Part shown: piece by piece, positions 6,940 through 14,670 of the stretch
Layout of the letters: every line of letters begins with the position of its first letter
Numbering within the stretch: position 1 is the first letter of the stretch
Assembly (NCBI GenBank): GCA_002385885.1
Contig: DGEI01000015.1
Location: forward strand, 1 to 18,007
DNA length: 18,007 nt
Source: Firmicutes bacterium UBA3930
GTDB lineage: Bacteria > Bacillota > Clostridia > Caldicoprobacterales > Caldicoprobacteraceae
Direction of reading: 5' to 3'
Program-made: the position numbers and the translations under genes
Notes under the pieces: generated by a model
The model's input: only the letters and a program-made list of their open reading frames with translations
Databases searched by the model: none
Told to the model about the DNA's origin: nothing

Positions 6940-7767
6940 CTATACGCCCAATTTCTTGAGATATTCACGGCTCATAGCAGCACATTCAAGAGAAGTTTTA
7001 CCTAAAGCCGGTCTGTCCTGTTCAACAACAACCCATTCCGCCCCGGCTTCCCTGGATGCCTTCAATATCGAGGGAAAGTCCTGAACCCCATATCCGACCG
7101 GGCGGAACCCAAAATTTTCCCCGGATTCAACTTCTGTTTTTGTTTCAATACCGATGAGTTCATAAAGCTGTTCAGGTTTCTTTTTTCCCTTCATAACAAA
7201 ATCCTTAAGATGAACCACGGGGGCTCTCCCGGAATATTTTCTTATATATTCAACGGGATCTTCTCCTGCAACATTTACCCAACAGGTATCAATTTGAGTT
7301 TTCAAAAGTTCCTCAGGGATGGTTTTGTAGATAATATCAAGCCCGTATTCACCATCCACTTTGACAAACTCAAAATCATGATTGTGATAGAGCATCTGAA
7401 TACCAAACTTCTTAGCCGCCTTTGCCAGCATTTCGATATCCTTGAGCGTTTTTTCAAAACCATCCTTCCCAGGTCTTCGTTCTTCCGGAAGATAGGGAAC
7501 AGCTATGTATTTACATCCAATCTCAGCATAATCACCTATCACTGTATCCGGATCGGAAAGCATTTCATCAAGCGGAACATGAGCAGAAATCGGTATAAGT
7601 CCTGTCTCCTGAACCATTTTTTTAACCTGGCCTGCCTGATTTCCGTAAAGACCGGCAAACTCTACTCCATCATAGCCCATTTCTTTTATTTTTTCCAGTG
7701 TGCCTTTTAAATCCTTTTCAGCAAAATCTCTGACCGAATATACCTGTAAAGCCACCAAAAACGACAT
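6940..7767 (-). CDS. Sugar phosphate isomerase/epimerase (AP endonuclease 2-like TIM barrel)
   Basis: The 275-residue protein belongs to the xylose isomerase-like TIM barrel superfamily. It opens with ALQVYSVRD, typical of the group, and carries the usual metal-binding positions: Glu36 in GVEFAG, YHNHDFEF (127-134), Asp160 in QIDTCW, His186 in VVHLKD and Glu249 in VVVEQD. Such enzymes isomerise or epimerise sugars or inositol derivatives in the cytoplasm; the exact substrate cannot be read from the sequence. The ATG at 7767 is preceded by AGGGGG. It has its own promoter, a palindromic leader and its own terminator, so it is an independent unit set inside the conserved dnaK-mtaB block, and its expression is probably controlled separately. 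Confidence 0.88.
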   Translation of the reverse strand: MSFLVALQVYSVRDFAEKDLKGTLEKIKEMGYDGVEFAGLYGNQAGQVKKMVQETGLIPISAHVPLDEMLSDPDTVIGDYAEIGCKYIAVPYLPEERRPGKDGFEKTLKDIEMLAKAAKKFGIQMLYHNHDFEFVKVDGEYGLDIIYKTIPEELLKTQIDTCWVNVAGEDPVEYIRKYSGRAPVVHLKDFVMKGKKKPEQLYELIGIETKTEVESGENFGFRPVGYGVQDFPSILKASREAGAEWVVVEQDRPALGKTSLECAAMSREYLKKLGV

Positions 7768-7790
7768 AATTCATGCCCCCTAACTCAAAT

Positions 7791-7823
7791 TATATGTGTA
7801 TATATGCATACATATGTACATGT
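7791..7823. promoter_or_regulatory. 33-base alternating pyrimidine-purine run with palindromic operator candidate
   Basis: All 33 bases alternate strictly between pyrimidine and purine, a pattern that favours Z-DNA or very flexible DNA. Within it, TGTATATATG (7797-7806) and CATATGTACA (7811-7820) form a 10-4-10 palindrome with 9 of 10 pairs matching. It lies just downstream of the expected start site of the TIM barrel gene and upstream of its ribosome site, a usual place for a repressor operator. The regulator is not known. Confidence 0.5.
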
Positions 7824-7834
7824 CACCAGAATTC

Positions 7835-7863
7835 AGTATATAGGAAAAATGCAATAATTACAA
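7835..7863 (-). promoter_or_regulatory. Sigma-A type promoter of the TIM barrel gene
   Basis: On the minus strand TTGTAA (7858-7863) and TATACT (7835-7840) are separated by exactly 17 bases. The start site would fall near 7828, leaving a leader of about 60 bases that contains the palindrome at 7797-7820. Confidence 0.7.
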
Positions 7864-7919
7864 TCTGTAAAAAAACACCTTTCACGTCACCAAATTTACA
7901 GTTCAACCCATAAGACAAA

Positions 7920-8678
7920 TCAATTTTCAATTTTACGGACATCCATTTCCCCGCTGTAAAACATTATGGCGGCCAGTAAGGCTATACCTACCGTCTCCGT
8001 TCTAAGAATTCTGGGTCCCAGGGAAACGGTGTTCCATCCCTGCTTTTTGGCATGCAATATCTCATCTTCATCCCAGCCACCCTCGGGCCCTATCATAATG
8101 GCTATATCTCTGTGGAATTTGCCAGTTTCAAGACATTCCTTTATCCCCAGCTTCCTTTCATTTTCCCAGGGAAGTATACGAAACATATCAGAGCAGCTTT
8201 GTATGGCATTATCAAAGGCCAATGGCACTGATACTTGTGGTATAATTCCTCTCCTGCTCTGCCTTGCTGCTTCCCTGGCTATTCGCTGCCAGCGGGCTGT
8301 TTTTTTATTTGCATCCTTTTCCGATTCCAGTTTTACTATGGTCCTTGCCGTAATAACAGGAACAATCCTATACACACCAAGTTCAACACATTTTTGTATT
8401 ATTATGTCCATTTTTGTTCCTTTGGGAACAGCCTGATACAGAACAACCTTCGTTTGAGGTTCGCTGCTGCTGGGGAAACTTCTCTTGACAGCAACTACTA
8501 CAGAATTCTCATATATTTTTTCAATAACACCTTCATAATCCATACCCTCTCCGTCACAGAGCCGTATCATATCACCCTCATGGAGACGCAGCACTCTGCA
8601 AATGTGCCGCGAATCCTCGCCTGAAATCCGGACGGTGTTATCGCTTAAAGATCTTCTGTCTACAAAGAATCTATGCAT
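7920..8678 (-). CDS. rsmE: 16S rRNA (uracil1498-N3)-methyltransferase
   Basis: RsmE methylates U1498 of 16S rRNA in the assembled small subunit using S-adenosylmethionine. The 252-residue product has the usual length: an N-terminal PUA-like domain (about 1-70, opening MHRFFVDRR) and a SPOUT knotted methyltransferase domain. Cofactor-knot motifs are IGPEGGWDEDEI (196-207) and LGPRILRTETVGIALL (220-235). The ATG at 8678 overlaps the end of prmA by eight bases, pointing to translational coupling in the same operon. A GGTGGT sequence inside prmA serves as ribosome site. It is the last gene of the hrcA operon as seen here; no strong terminator follows. Confidence 0.97.
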   Translation of the reverse strand: MHRFFVDRRSLSDNTVRISGEDSRHICRVLRLHEGDMIRLCDGEGMDYEGVIEKIYENSVVVAVKRSFPSSSEPQTKVVLYQAVPKGTKMDIIIQKCVELGVYRIVPVITARTIVKLESEKDANKKTARWQRIAREAARQSRRGIIPQVSVPLAFDNAIQSCSDMFRILPWENERKLGIKECLETGKFHRDIAIMIGPEGGWDEDEILHAKKQGWNTVSLGPRILRTETVGIALLAAIMFYSGEMDVRKIEN

Positions 8679-9612
8679 TTTTTACCACCACTGCCGCCCA
8701 CTCATCCAAAATTTGATATTCAACATTACTGTAGTTCTGCTCTTTGAAAGCTTCCATAACATCATTGAGTCTGTCTAGAATTATTCCCGAGGCAACAAAA
8801 AAACCGTTATCGTTCAAAAAATCCTTCACTAAAGCACCAAGCTCAATTATGGTATCGGCTATTATATTGGCTACAATCAAATCATATTTTCCCTTTACAT
8901 TGTCCAGCAAATTGCCCTGAACAATATCTATACGGGACAGGACGCCATTTTGCATTGCGTTCTCCCGTGCAATTCTCACAGCATCCGGATCTATATCAAC
9001 AGCTACAGCATGTTGAGCTCCCAGAAGCAAGGAAGAGATTGCAAGTATCCCGGTACCGCATCCTATATCCAATATCCGATAATGAGGTTCTACCAGTCTT
9101 TCCAGGGCTTTTATGCACAGAATGGTAGTTTGATGCGTACCTGTGCCAAAAGCCATCCCCGGATCCAGCTCAAGTATAACCTCGTTCCCCTGAGGTTGAT
9201 ACTCTTCCCAGGTAGGCTTTACTACGATCCGCTGCCCAATCTTCATAGGTTTAAAATACTTTTTCCAGCTGTTAGCCCAATCCTCTTCATGTACGCTTGT
9301 CAGGGTCATCCGGCCGGTTCCCAGTTTAAGTCCAAAATCATGACTTAACAGCCAGCTAATTCTTTCTTTTATATATTGAATCTTATCATGAAAAAAAGCA
9401 TCGTTGGGCAAATATCCTTTTACTGTTACTTCCTCGCCTGTTTTATCCAGCAAGGAGTCATCTGCTTGCTCCCATGCCGCATTTTCCATGAAGGCGGAAA
9501 TATCAGAAGGATCCTGAACAACAACGCCTTGAACCCCCACTTCATAAAATACCTGGGCTATTACATCCACACCTTGATTTTCAGTTTCTATGCTGACTTC
9601 TATCCATTCCAT
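8671..9612 (-). CDS. prmA: Ribosomal protein L11 methyltransferase
   Basis: PrmA trimethylates lysines and the N-terminus of ribosomal protein L11. The 313-residue protein has an N-terminal L11-recognition domain (about 1-95) and a Rossmann methyltransferase domain with LELDPGMAFGTGTHQTT (147-163), the SAM-binding LDIGCGTG (181-188) and VANIIADTI (247-255). Length and motifs are normal. The ATG at 9612 follows CGGAGGG. It lies 43 bases after dnaJ and overlaps rsmE, the standard Firmicute order. Confidence 0.97.
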   Translation of the reverse strand: MEWIEVSIETENQGVDVIAQVFYEVGVQGVVVQDPSDISAFMENAAWEQADDSLLDKTGEEVTVKGYLPNDAFFHDKIQYIKERISWLLSHDFGLKLGTGRMTLTSVHEEDWANSWKKYFKPMKIGQRIVVKPTWEEYQPQGNEVILELDPGMAFGTGTHQTTILCIKALERLVEPHYRILDIGCGTGILAISSLLLGAQHAVAVDIDPDAVRIARENAMQNGVLSRIDIVQGNLLDNVKGKYDLIVANIIADTIIELGALVKDFLNDNGFFVASGIILDRLNDVMEAFKEQNYSNVEYQILDEWAAVVVKNA

Positions 9613-9655
9613 TTGTTGATCCCTCCGCCCTCACAGACATATTTTCCAGAGCCGG

Positions 9656-10780
9656 CTAAACTCCAAATGCATCCTTCATTTTTTCAAAAAAAGACTTTCT
9701 TTCATCATTATACTGAAGATCCTGTGTTATCTCCTCAAACTGTCTTATTAATTCCCTTTGTTTCTCATTAAGCCGTTTGGGCACTTCTATATTTACTTTT
9801 ACATACAGGTCTCCTCTCGTATTGCTCCTCAGATGCGAAATACCTCTGTTGCGCAAACGAAAAACCGTGCCGGTCTGGGTACCTTCAGGAATACGATATT
9901 TTATCTTGCCTTCAAGGGTGGGAACCTGAAGTTCAGCGCCCAAAGCTGCCTGGCCAAAAGTTATAGGAATATCGCAATATATATCATAACCCTGCCGTTT
10001 GAAAATTTTATGAGGCCGTACTGTTATATACACATACAGATCACCGGGAGGGCCTCCCCTTTCTCCCGTCTCACCCTCTCCTCTCAAGGTTATAGCCTGG
10101 CCGTTGTCAATTCCGGCAGGAACGTTTATGCTTATCTTTCTCGCTCTCCGCACTTTCTTTCTGCCATGGCATCGTCTGCATGGTTCTTCAATTATTGTGC
10201 CTTCACCATTACATCTGTCGCAGGTCCTTACGTTTACAAAACGCCCGAACGCAGTATTCTGGGCATACGACACCTCTCCAGTGCCATTGCATACCGTACA
10301 GGTTACAGGTTGAGTGCCGTCCTTAGCACCCGTTCCTTCACATTCAGAACATGGTTCCATTCGGACAACCTCTATTTCCTTCTTAGTACCAAATGCCGCC
10401 TCTTCAAAAGATATATCCAAATCATATCGAATATCCGCTCCCCTTACAGGAGCATTCCTCCGATATCTGCTTCCGGTCCCAAAACCAGTGCCGCCAAAGA
10501 ACATATCAAATATATCATCTATGCCGCCGAAATCAAAGCCTCCGAATCCCTGACCAGTAGGTCCTTCATGTCCAAACCGATCGTATTGGGCGCGGGTTTC
10601 AGGATTGATCAATACATTATACGCTTCGTTTATTTCTTTAAATTTTGCTTCAGCTTCGGCATCTCCCGGGTTTAAATCGGGATGATATTTCTTTGCCAGC
10701 CTTCTGTATGCCCTCTTTATCTCATCATCGCTGGCATTTCGTTCTATGCCCAGAACTTCGTAGTAGTCCCTTTTGGCCAA
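9656..10780 (-). CDS. dnaJ: Chaperone DnaJ (Hsp40)
   Basis: DnaJ delivers unfolded proteins to DnaK and stimulates its ATPase. The 374-residue protein has a J domain (1-70) with His33-Pro34-Asp35, a Gly/Phe-rich linker (75-105), a zinc-binding domain with four CxxC pairs (144/147, 161/164, 187/190, 201/204) and two C-terminal substrate-binding domains. The fourth zinc repeat reads CRRCHGRK rather than CxxCxGxG, with lysine in place of the last glycine; all eight cysteines are kept. The start is TTG at 10780, giving MAKRDYYEVLG as expected, with AAGGTGGTGAGG upstream. The non-ATG start and the hairpin before it should both lower DnaJ output relative to DnaK. Confidence 0.98.
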   Translation of the reverse strand: MAKRDYYEVLGIERNASDDEIKRAYRRLAKKYHPDLNPGDAEAEAKFKEINEAYNVLINPETRAQYDRFGHEGPTGQGFGGFDFGGIDDIFDMFFGGTGFGTGSRYRRNAPVRGADIRYDLDISFEEAAFGTKKEIEVVRMEPCSECEGTGAKDGTQPVTCTVCNGTGEVSYAQNTAFGRFVNVRTCDRCNGEGTIIEEPCRRCHGRKKVRRARKISINVPAGIDNGQAITLRGEGETGERGGPPGDLYVYITVRPHKIFKRQGYDIYCDIPITFGQAALGAELQVPTLEGKIKYRIPEGTQTGTVFRLRNRGISHLRSNTRGDLYVKVNIEVPKRLNEKQRELIRQFEEITQDLQYNDERKSFFEKMKDAFGV

Positions 10781-10842
10781 TATACCTCACCACCTTTCTG
10801 CTGCAGTTATTGCATGTACAGAATCATTTCTAAAAAAGAATT

Positions 10843-10883
10843 CTGGGAAAAGCTTAAACCGTTCGGGTTCCGGCTTTTCCCAG
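10843..10883 (-). terminator. Large hairpin / partial terminator between dnaK and dnaJ
   Basis: CTGGGAAAAGC (10843-10853) and GCTTTTCCCAG (10873-10883) pair perfectly over 11 bp. The 19-base loop contains a small inner stem AACC/GGTT. On the minus strand it is followed by AATTCTTTTTTAG, so it resembles an intrinsic terminator with the T run offset by five bases. Because dnaJ, prmA and rsmE follow with no promoter visible, it probably acts as an attenuator or processing and stability element that sets the DnaK to DnaJ ratio. Confidence 0.75.
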
Positions 10884-10916
10884 CTGGCGTTCACCAATAG
10901 TTATAATCTATATTAT

Positions 10917-12755
10917 CTATTCATCTTCATCTACCACTTCGTAATCAGCATCTACAACATTCTCATCTCTTTGTGCGTTATCAGTACCTGACGCCCCTTG
11001 TTCAGGTGATGAACCGGCTTGGGCCTGTTGTTGATAAACTTTACCGAACACCTCGTATGATACCTGGGTCAGTTTCTCCGTCGCCGATTTTATTTTCTCT
11101 ACATCATTGCTTTCCAGCGCCTTTTTCGCTGCTTCGATTTCTGCATTAATTCTGTCCTTGTCTTCTTTGCTCAACTTATCGCCCATCTCCTTGATGGTCT
11201 TCTCTGTATTATAAATCAGTGAATCAGCATTATTCTTTGCCTCAACCTCTTCCTTCCGCTTTTTGTCCTCTTCAGCAAACCTTTCAGCTTCCTTAACGGC
11301 TTTCTGTATCTCTTCTTCACTTAAATTGGTTGAAGCTGTAATGGTGATTTTCTGCTCTTTCCCTGTTCCCAGATCCTTGGCAGATACATTAACAATACCG
11401 TTAGCATCAATATCAAAGGTTACCTCAATTTGAGGCACTCCCCGGGGTGCGGGCGGGATACCATCAAGTATGAAACGTCCCAGTGTTTTATTATAGGCCG
11501 CCATCTCTCTTTCACCCTGCAGCACATGGATCTCCACGCTTGTTTGCCCATCAGCGGCAGTGCTGAATATCTGGCTCTTTTTTGTAGGTATTGTGGTATT
11601 TCTCTCAATCAGTTTTGTAAATACACCGCCAAGGGTCTCTATACCAAGAGACAGCGGAGTTACGTCAAGCAACAGCACGTCCTTGACCTCTCCTGCCAGG
11701 ACACCTGCCTGAATAGCCGCGCCAACAGCTACACATTCATCAGGGTTAATCCCTTTATATGGTTCTTTGCCTGTGATCCTCTTAACGGCAGCCTGTACAG
11801 CCGGAATTCTGGTAGAACCGCCTACCAATATAACCCTGTCTATCTTATCAGGGGTAAGCCCCGCATCATTAAGAGCTGTTCTTAGAGGGCCCATTGTCTT
11901 CTCAACCAGATCAGATGTCAACTCTTCAAATTTGGCCCTGGTCAGTGTCATGTCCAGATGTTTCGGCCCCGATGCATCAGCTGTGATAAAGGGAAGATTT
12001 ATATTTGTAGTAAGTACGCTTGAAAGCTCAATCTTGGCTTTTTCGGCAGCTTCCTGCAGCCTTTGCAGGGCCATCTTGTCATTTCTTAGATCGATCCCCT
12101 GTTCTTTTCTGAATTCATCAGCCAGATAATCAACAATCCTCTGGTCAAAATCATCTCCACCCAACCGGTTATTTCCGCTGGTGGCCAGCACTTCAAAAAC
12201 CCCGTCGCCTATCTCCAAAATGGATACGTCGAAAGTTCCACCACCAAGATCATATACCAGAATTTTTTGGTTTGTTTCTTTATCCAAACCATAGGCAAGA
12301 GAAGCTGCAGTAGGTTCATTGATAATACGAAGCACTTCCAGACCGGCTATTCTGCCTGCATCCTTGGTTGCCTGCCTCTGGCTGTCGCTAAAATACGCCG
12401 GTACCGTAATAACAGCCTGGGTGATCGTCTCCCCCAGATAAGCCTCAGCATCCTGTTTCAGCTTCATCAATATCATAGCCGATATTTCCTGCGGCGTATA
12501 TTCATTATCATCTATTTTTATCCTGCGATCCGACCCCATATCCCGCTTAATTGAACTGATGGTACGCTCCGGATTCGTAATAGCCTGTCGCTTGGCTACC
12601 TGACCGATTAATCTCTCACCGGTTTTTGAGAATGCTACAACAGAAGGCGTAACCCTTGCACCTTCAGCATTTGGAATGACAACCGGTTCGCCGCCTTCCA
12701 TAACAGCAACGCAAGAGTTGGTCGTTCCTAAATCAATCCCTATAACCTTTCCCAT
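10917..12755 (-). CDS. dnaK: Chaperone DnaK (Hsp70)
   Basis: DnaK is the cytoplasmic ATP-driven chaperone that folds and protects proteins with DnaJ and GrpE. The 612-residue length is normal for Firmicutes. The nucleotide-binding domain shows IGIDLGTTNS (5-14), VYDLGGGTFDVSIL and VGGSTRIPAV; the substrate-binding domain follows LLLDVTPLSLGIETLGG. The helical lid ends in a Gln/Ala/Gly-rich linker and the acidic tail VVDADYEVVDEDE. The ATG at 12755 follows AAGGAGG. It lies 44 bases after grpE in the CIRCE-controlled operon. Confidence 0.99.
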   Translation of the reverse strand: MGKVIGIDLGTTNSCVAVMEGGEPVVIPNAEGARVTPSVVAFSKTGERLIGQVAKRQAITNPERTISSIKRDMGSDRRIKIDDNEYTPQEISAMILMKLKQDAEAYLGETITQAVITVPAYFSDSQRQATKDAGRIAGLEVLRIINEPTAASLAYGLDKETNQKILVYDLGGGTFDVSILEIGDGVFEVLATSGNNRLGGDDFDQRIVDYLADEFRKEQGIDLRNDKMALQRLQEAAEKAKIELSSVLTTNINLPFITADASGPKHLDMTLTRAKFEELTSDLVEKTMGPLRTALNDAGLTPDKIDRVILVGGSTRIPAVQAAVKRITGKEPYKGINPDECVAVGAAIQAGVLAGEVKDVLLLDVTPLSLGIETLGGVFTKLIERNTTIPTKKSQIFSTAADGQTSVEIHVLQGEREMAAYNKTLGRFILDGIPPAPRGVPQIEVTFDIDANGIVNVSAKDLGTGKEQKITITASTNLSEEEIQKAVKEAERFAEEDKKRKEEVEAKNNADSLIYNTEKTIKEMGDKLSKEDKDRINAEIEAAKKALESNDVEKIKSATEKLTQVSYEVFGKVYQQQAQAGSSPEQGASGTDNAQRDENVVDADYEVVDEDE

Positions 12756-12799
12756 ATATTGTTCCTCCTTATTTATGTATTGTTTTCTGATATTTCAGT

Positions 12800-13465
12800 T
12801 TATTGGTCTACTGCCACTTTGACCATGCTGTATCGGATTACCCTATCCTTGTATTTATAGCCCTTTTGTATAACTTCAACAATGGTATTTTCCTGTATGC
12901 CATCCTTTGCATCCGTTTTCATGACAGCATCATGAAGCTGGGGATCAAAGGTCCTGCCCATCGCTTCTATCTCTTCTACCCCCAGTTTTTTCAGAACATC
13001 AACAAACTGTTTTGTAACCATTTCAATTCCTTTGTATATTGAATCCTCCGAAGAACTATTTGAGGCCGATTCCAGCGCTCTTTCCAAATTATCCAGAACA
13101 GGAAGAAAAGCACTTACAGCGTCCACCACAGCAGATTCATAGGCTTCTGCCAAAGCACTCTTATTCCTTCTTCTGTAATTGTCAAAATCAGCCTGAAGCC
13201 TTTGAGCCAGTGTGAGATACTCGTTTTTCTCACTAATAGCCTTATTTAGCTGCTCCTGTAAATCTTCTGCTGTATACAGTTCTTCATTATCACATGAACA
13301 TATATGCTCATCTTCGTTTTCACACGGTTCAGCGTTCTCCAGCGGGTTATCATTGCACTGCTTCAAATCTTTCCGACATTCATTATCATGTGAATCAGCA
13401 TACTGTTCCTGTTCCGTTTGATTATCACCAGTTTGTTCCCATTTATTATCCATACCCTGCACCAT
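12800..13465 (-). CDS. grpE: Nucleotide exchange factor GrpE
   Basis: GrpE releases ADP from DnaK. The 221-residue protein has a disordered acidic N-terminus (1-65), a long coiled coil (about 66-135, including QRLQADFDNYRRR) and the C-terminal beta domain with the family signature around EEIEAMGRTFDPQLHDAV. The tail is longer than usual and holds five cysteines (30, 37, 48, 56, 58), unlike the normally cysteine-poor GrpE tail. The ATG at 13465 has a modest GGTGAAG ribosome site; a second ATG four codons in has a purine stretch too close to it. It lies between hrcA and dnaK. Confidence 0.97.
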   Translation of the reverse strand: MVQGMDNKWEQTGDNQTEQEQYADSHDNECRKDLKQCNDNPLENAEPCENEDEHICSCDNEELYTAEDLQEQLNKAISEKNEYLTLAQRLQADFDNYRRRNKSALAEAYESAVVDAVSAFLPVLDNLERALESASNSSSEDSIYKGIEMVTKQFVDVLKKLGVEEIEAMGRTFDPQLHDAVMKTDAKDGIQENTIVEVIQKGYKYKDRVIRYSMVKVAVDQ

Positions 13466-13521
13466 AAAAGCTTCACCGTCCTTAAAATTATTATGCCGTA
13501 AACTGACATGAAAATATTATT

Positions 13522-14556
13522 CTACTCTTTAAACAACAGTGTTAAATGCCTGCTAACGATCTGTCCTACATAACGCATAATAGAAACCGCTTTGGAGTAT
13601 TCCATCCTCGTAGGGCCGATCAAACCCATAGTTCCTAATATTTTATCCCCAATACTGTACGTACCCATAACCACGCTGCAATCCTGCATTTCATTAAATT
13701 CATTTTCAGTTCCGATGACAATCAGTACATCCTCTTCATCATAACGTCCTAATAAATTATAAAGCATATCCCTGTTTTCCATCAGATTCAGGAATTCCCT
13801 GGCCTTAATTATATCCTGGTACTCGGGGAAGTTAAATATATTGGCAGTTCCTCCTAAATATATGTCGCCTTTGTTTTGGCTGGCGATATTATTTGCAAAA
13901 GCATCCAAAACGTTATTTATAAACTCCTTTTGGTTCATCATCTCTTTCTGTATATCTACAGCATGATTTATATTAACTTCAGCAAAAGTTTTATTTCGAT
14001 AATACTTTGTAAGCATGTTTGATATCCGTTCAAGGTAGCCTATATCAATGTTATCAGGTATGCGGATTAGCGTGTCCTTAATAATACCTGCACTGGTTAC
14101 CACCAGAAGCAATGCATATTGCCCTTCTATCGGAATTAACTCAATATGACGAATCAGTACTTTGCTGAGGCGTGGACCTAATACAACGGAAGTATAACTG
14201 GTGATATCCGATAGTATGCTTGCAACCTGTTCGATTATCTTGTCAACCTCTGTTGTTTTCTGTTGATATATTCTCTCTATCCTCTCGGCTTCATCCGCTG
14301 TAGGCTTTCTTGTTTTCATCAGCTTGTCAACATATAACCTGTAAGCCTTATCCGATGGAATACGTCCCGCCGAGGTATGGGGCTGCTGCAAGTAACCCAT
14401 TTCTTCCAAGTCTGACATTTCATTCCTTATGGTTGCAGGGCTGATACCCATGTCGTATTTTTTGGCAATAGTCCTTGAACCAACAGGTTCACCATAAGAT
14501 ATATAATCATGAACTACAGCATGTAAAATATGCAATTTGCGGCTCCCTAATTGCAT
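13522..14556 (-). CDS. hrcA: Heat-inducible transcription repressor HrcA
   Basis: HrcA binds CIRCE operators and represses the chaperone genes until heat or misfolded protein sequesters it. From the ATG at 14556 it has 344 residues: a winged-helix DNA-binding domain (about 1-80, with GEPVGSRTIAKKYDMGISPA (22-41) as the helix-turn-helix region), then a GAF-like domain with the dimerisation insert. An upstream in-frame start at 14586 would add ten residues but lies inside the CIRCE operator; the site at 14556 has AGGGGGTGG eight bases before it and gives the family-typical length. It is the first gene of the operon and should regulate itself. Confidence 0.97.
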   Translation of the reverse strand: MQLGSRKLHILHAVVHDYISYGEPVGSRTIAKKYDMGISPATIRNEMSDLEEMGYLQQPHTSAGRIPSDKAYRLYVDKLMKTRKPTADEAERIERIYQQKTTEVDKIIEQVASILSDITSYTSVVLGPRLSKVLIRHIELIPIEGQYALLLVVTSAGIIKDTLIRIPDNIDIGYLERISNMLTKYYRNKTFAEVNINHAVDIQKEMMNQKEFINNVLDAFANNIASQNKGDIYLGGTANIFNFPEYQDIIKAREFLNLMENRDMLYNLLGRYDEEDVLIVIGTENEFNEMQDCSVVMGTYSIGDKILGTMGLIGPTRMEYSKAVSIMRYVGQIVSRHLTLLFKE

Positions 14557-14579
14557 AGATACCACCCCCTCTCTTTCTG

Positions 14580-14606
14580 TTAGCACTCTCCCTTTATGAG
14601 TGCTAA
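14580..14606. promoter_or_regulatory. CIRCE operator (HrcA binding site)
   Basis: TTAGCACTC (14580-14588), a 9-base spacer and GAGTGCTAA (14598-14606) form a perfect 9-9-9 inverted repeat identical to the CIRCE consensus. It lies just downstream of the -10 box and before the hrcA ribosome site, so bound HrcA would block transcription start. It is the only CIRCE I see in the window. Confidence 0.98.
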
Positions 14607-14616
14607 TCTATAATCT

Positions 14617-14645
14617 AAATTATCACTTCCAGACAACTTTGTCAA
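14617..14645 (-). promoter_or_regulatory. Sigma-A type promoter of the hrcA-grpE-dnaK operon
   Basis: On the minus strand a perfect TTGACA (14640-14645), a 17-base spacer and TAATTT (14617-14622). The start site near 14610 falls at the edge of CIRCE. It is located in the hemW-hrcA gap, so the chaperone operon does not depend on lepA transcription. Confidence 0.88.
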
Positions 14646-14670
14646 TAGGTTTTTGAAGCAGCCAAAAAGG

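Noticed and set aside
7865..7901. Terminator after rsmE formed by CTGTAAA and TTTACAG
   Set aside because: The 7-bp stem is perfect but the loop is 23 bases and the T run lies inside the hairpin, not after it, so it does not fit an intrinsic terminator.
9758..10675. A 305-codon plus-strand open frame opposite dnaJ
   Set aside because: It is the antisense shadow of dnaJ, which has full domain support; the plus-strand product has no recognisable motif and no ribosome site. The same applies to all other long plus-strand frames.
14557..14586. Upstream start that would lengthen HrcA by ten residues
   Set aside because: It lies inside the CIRCE operator and lacks a ribosome site, while the ATG at 14556 has AGGGGGTGG at good spacing and gives the usual protein.
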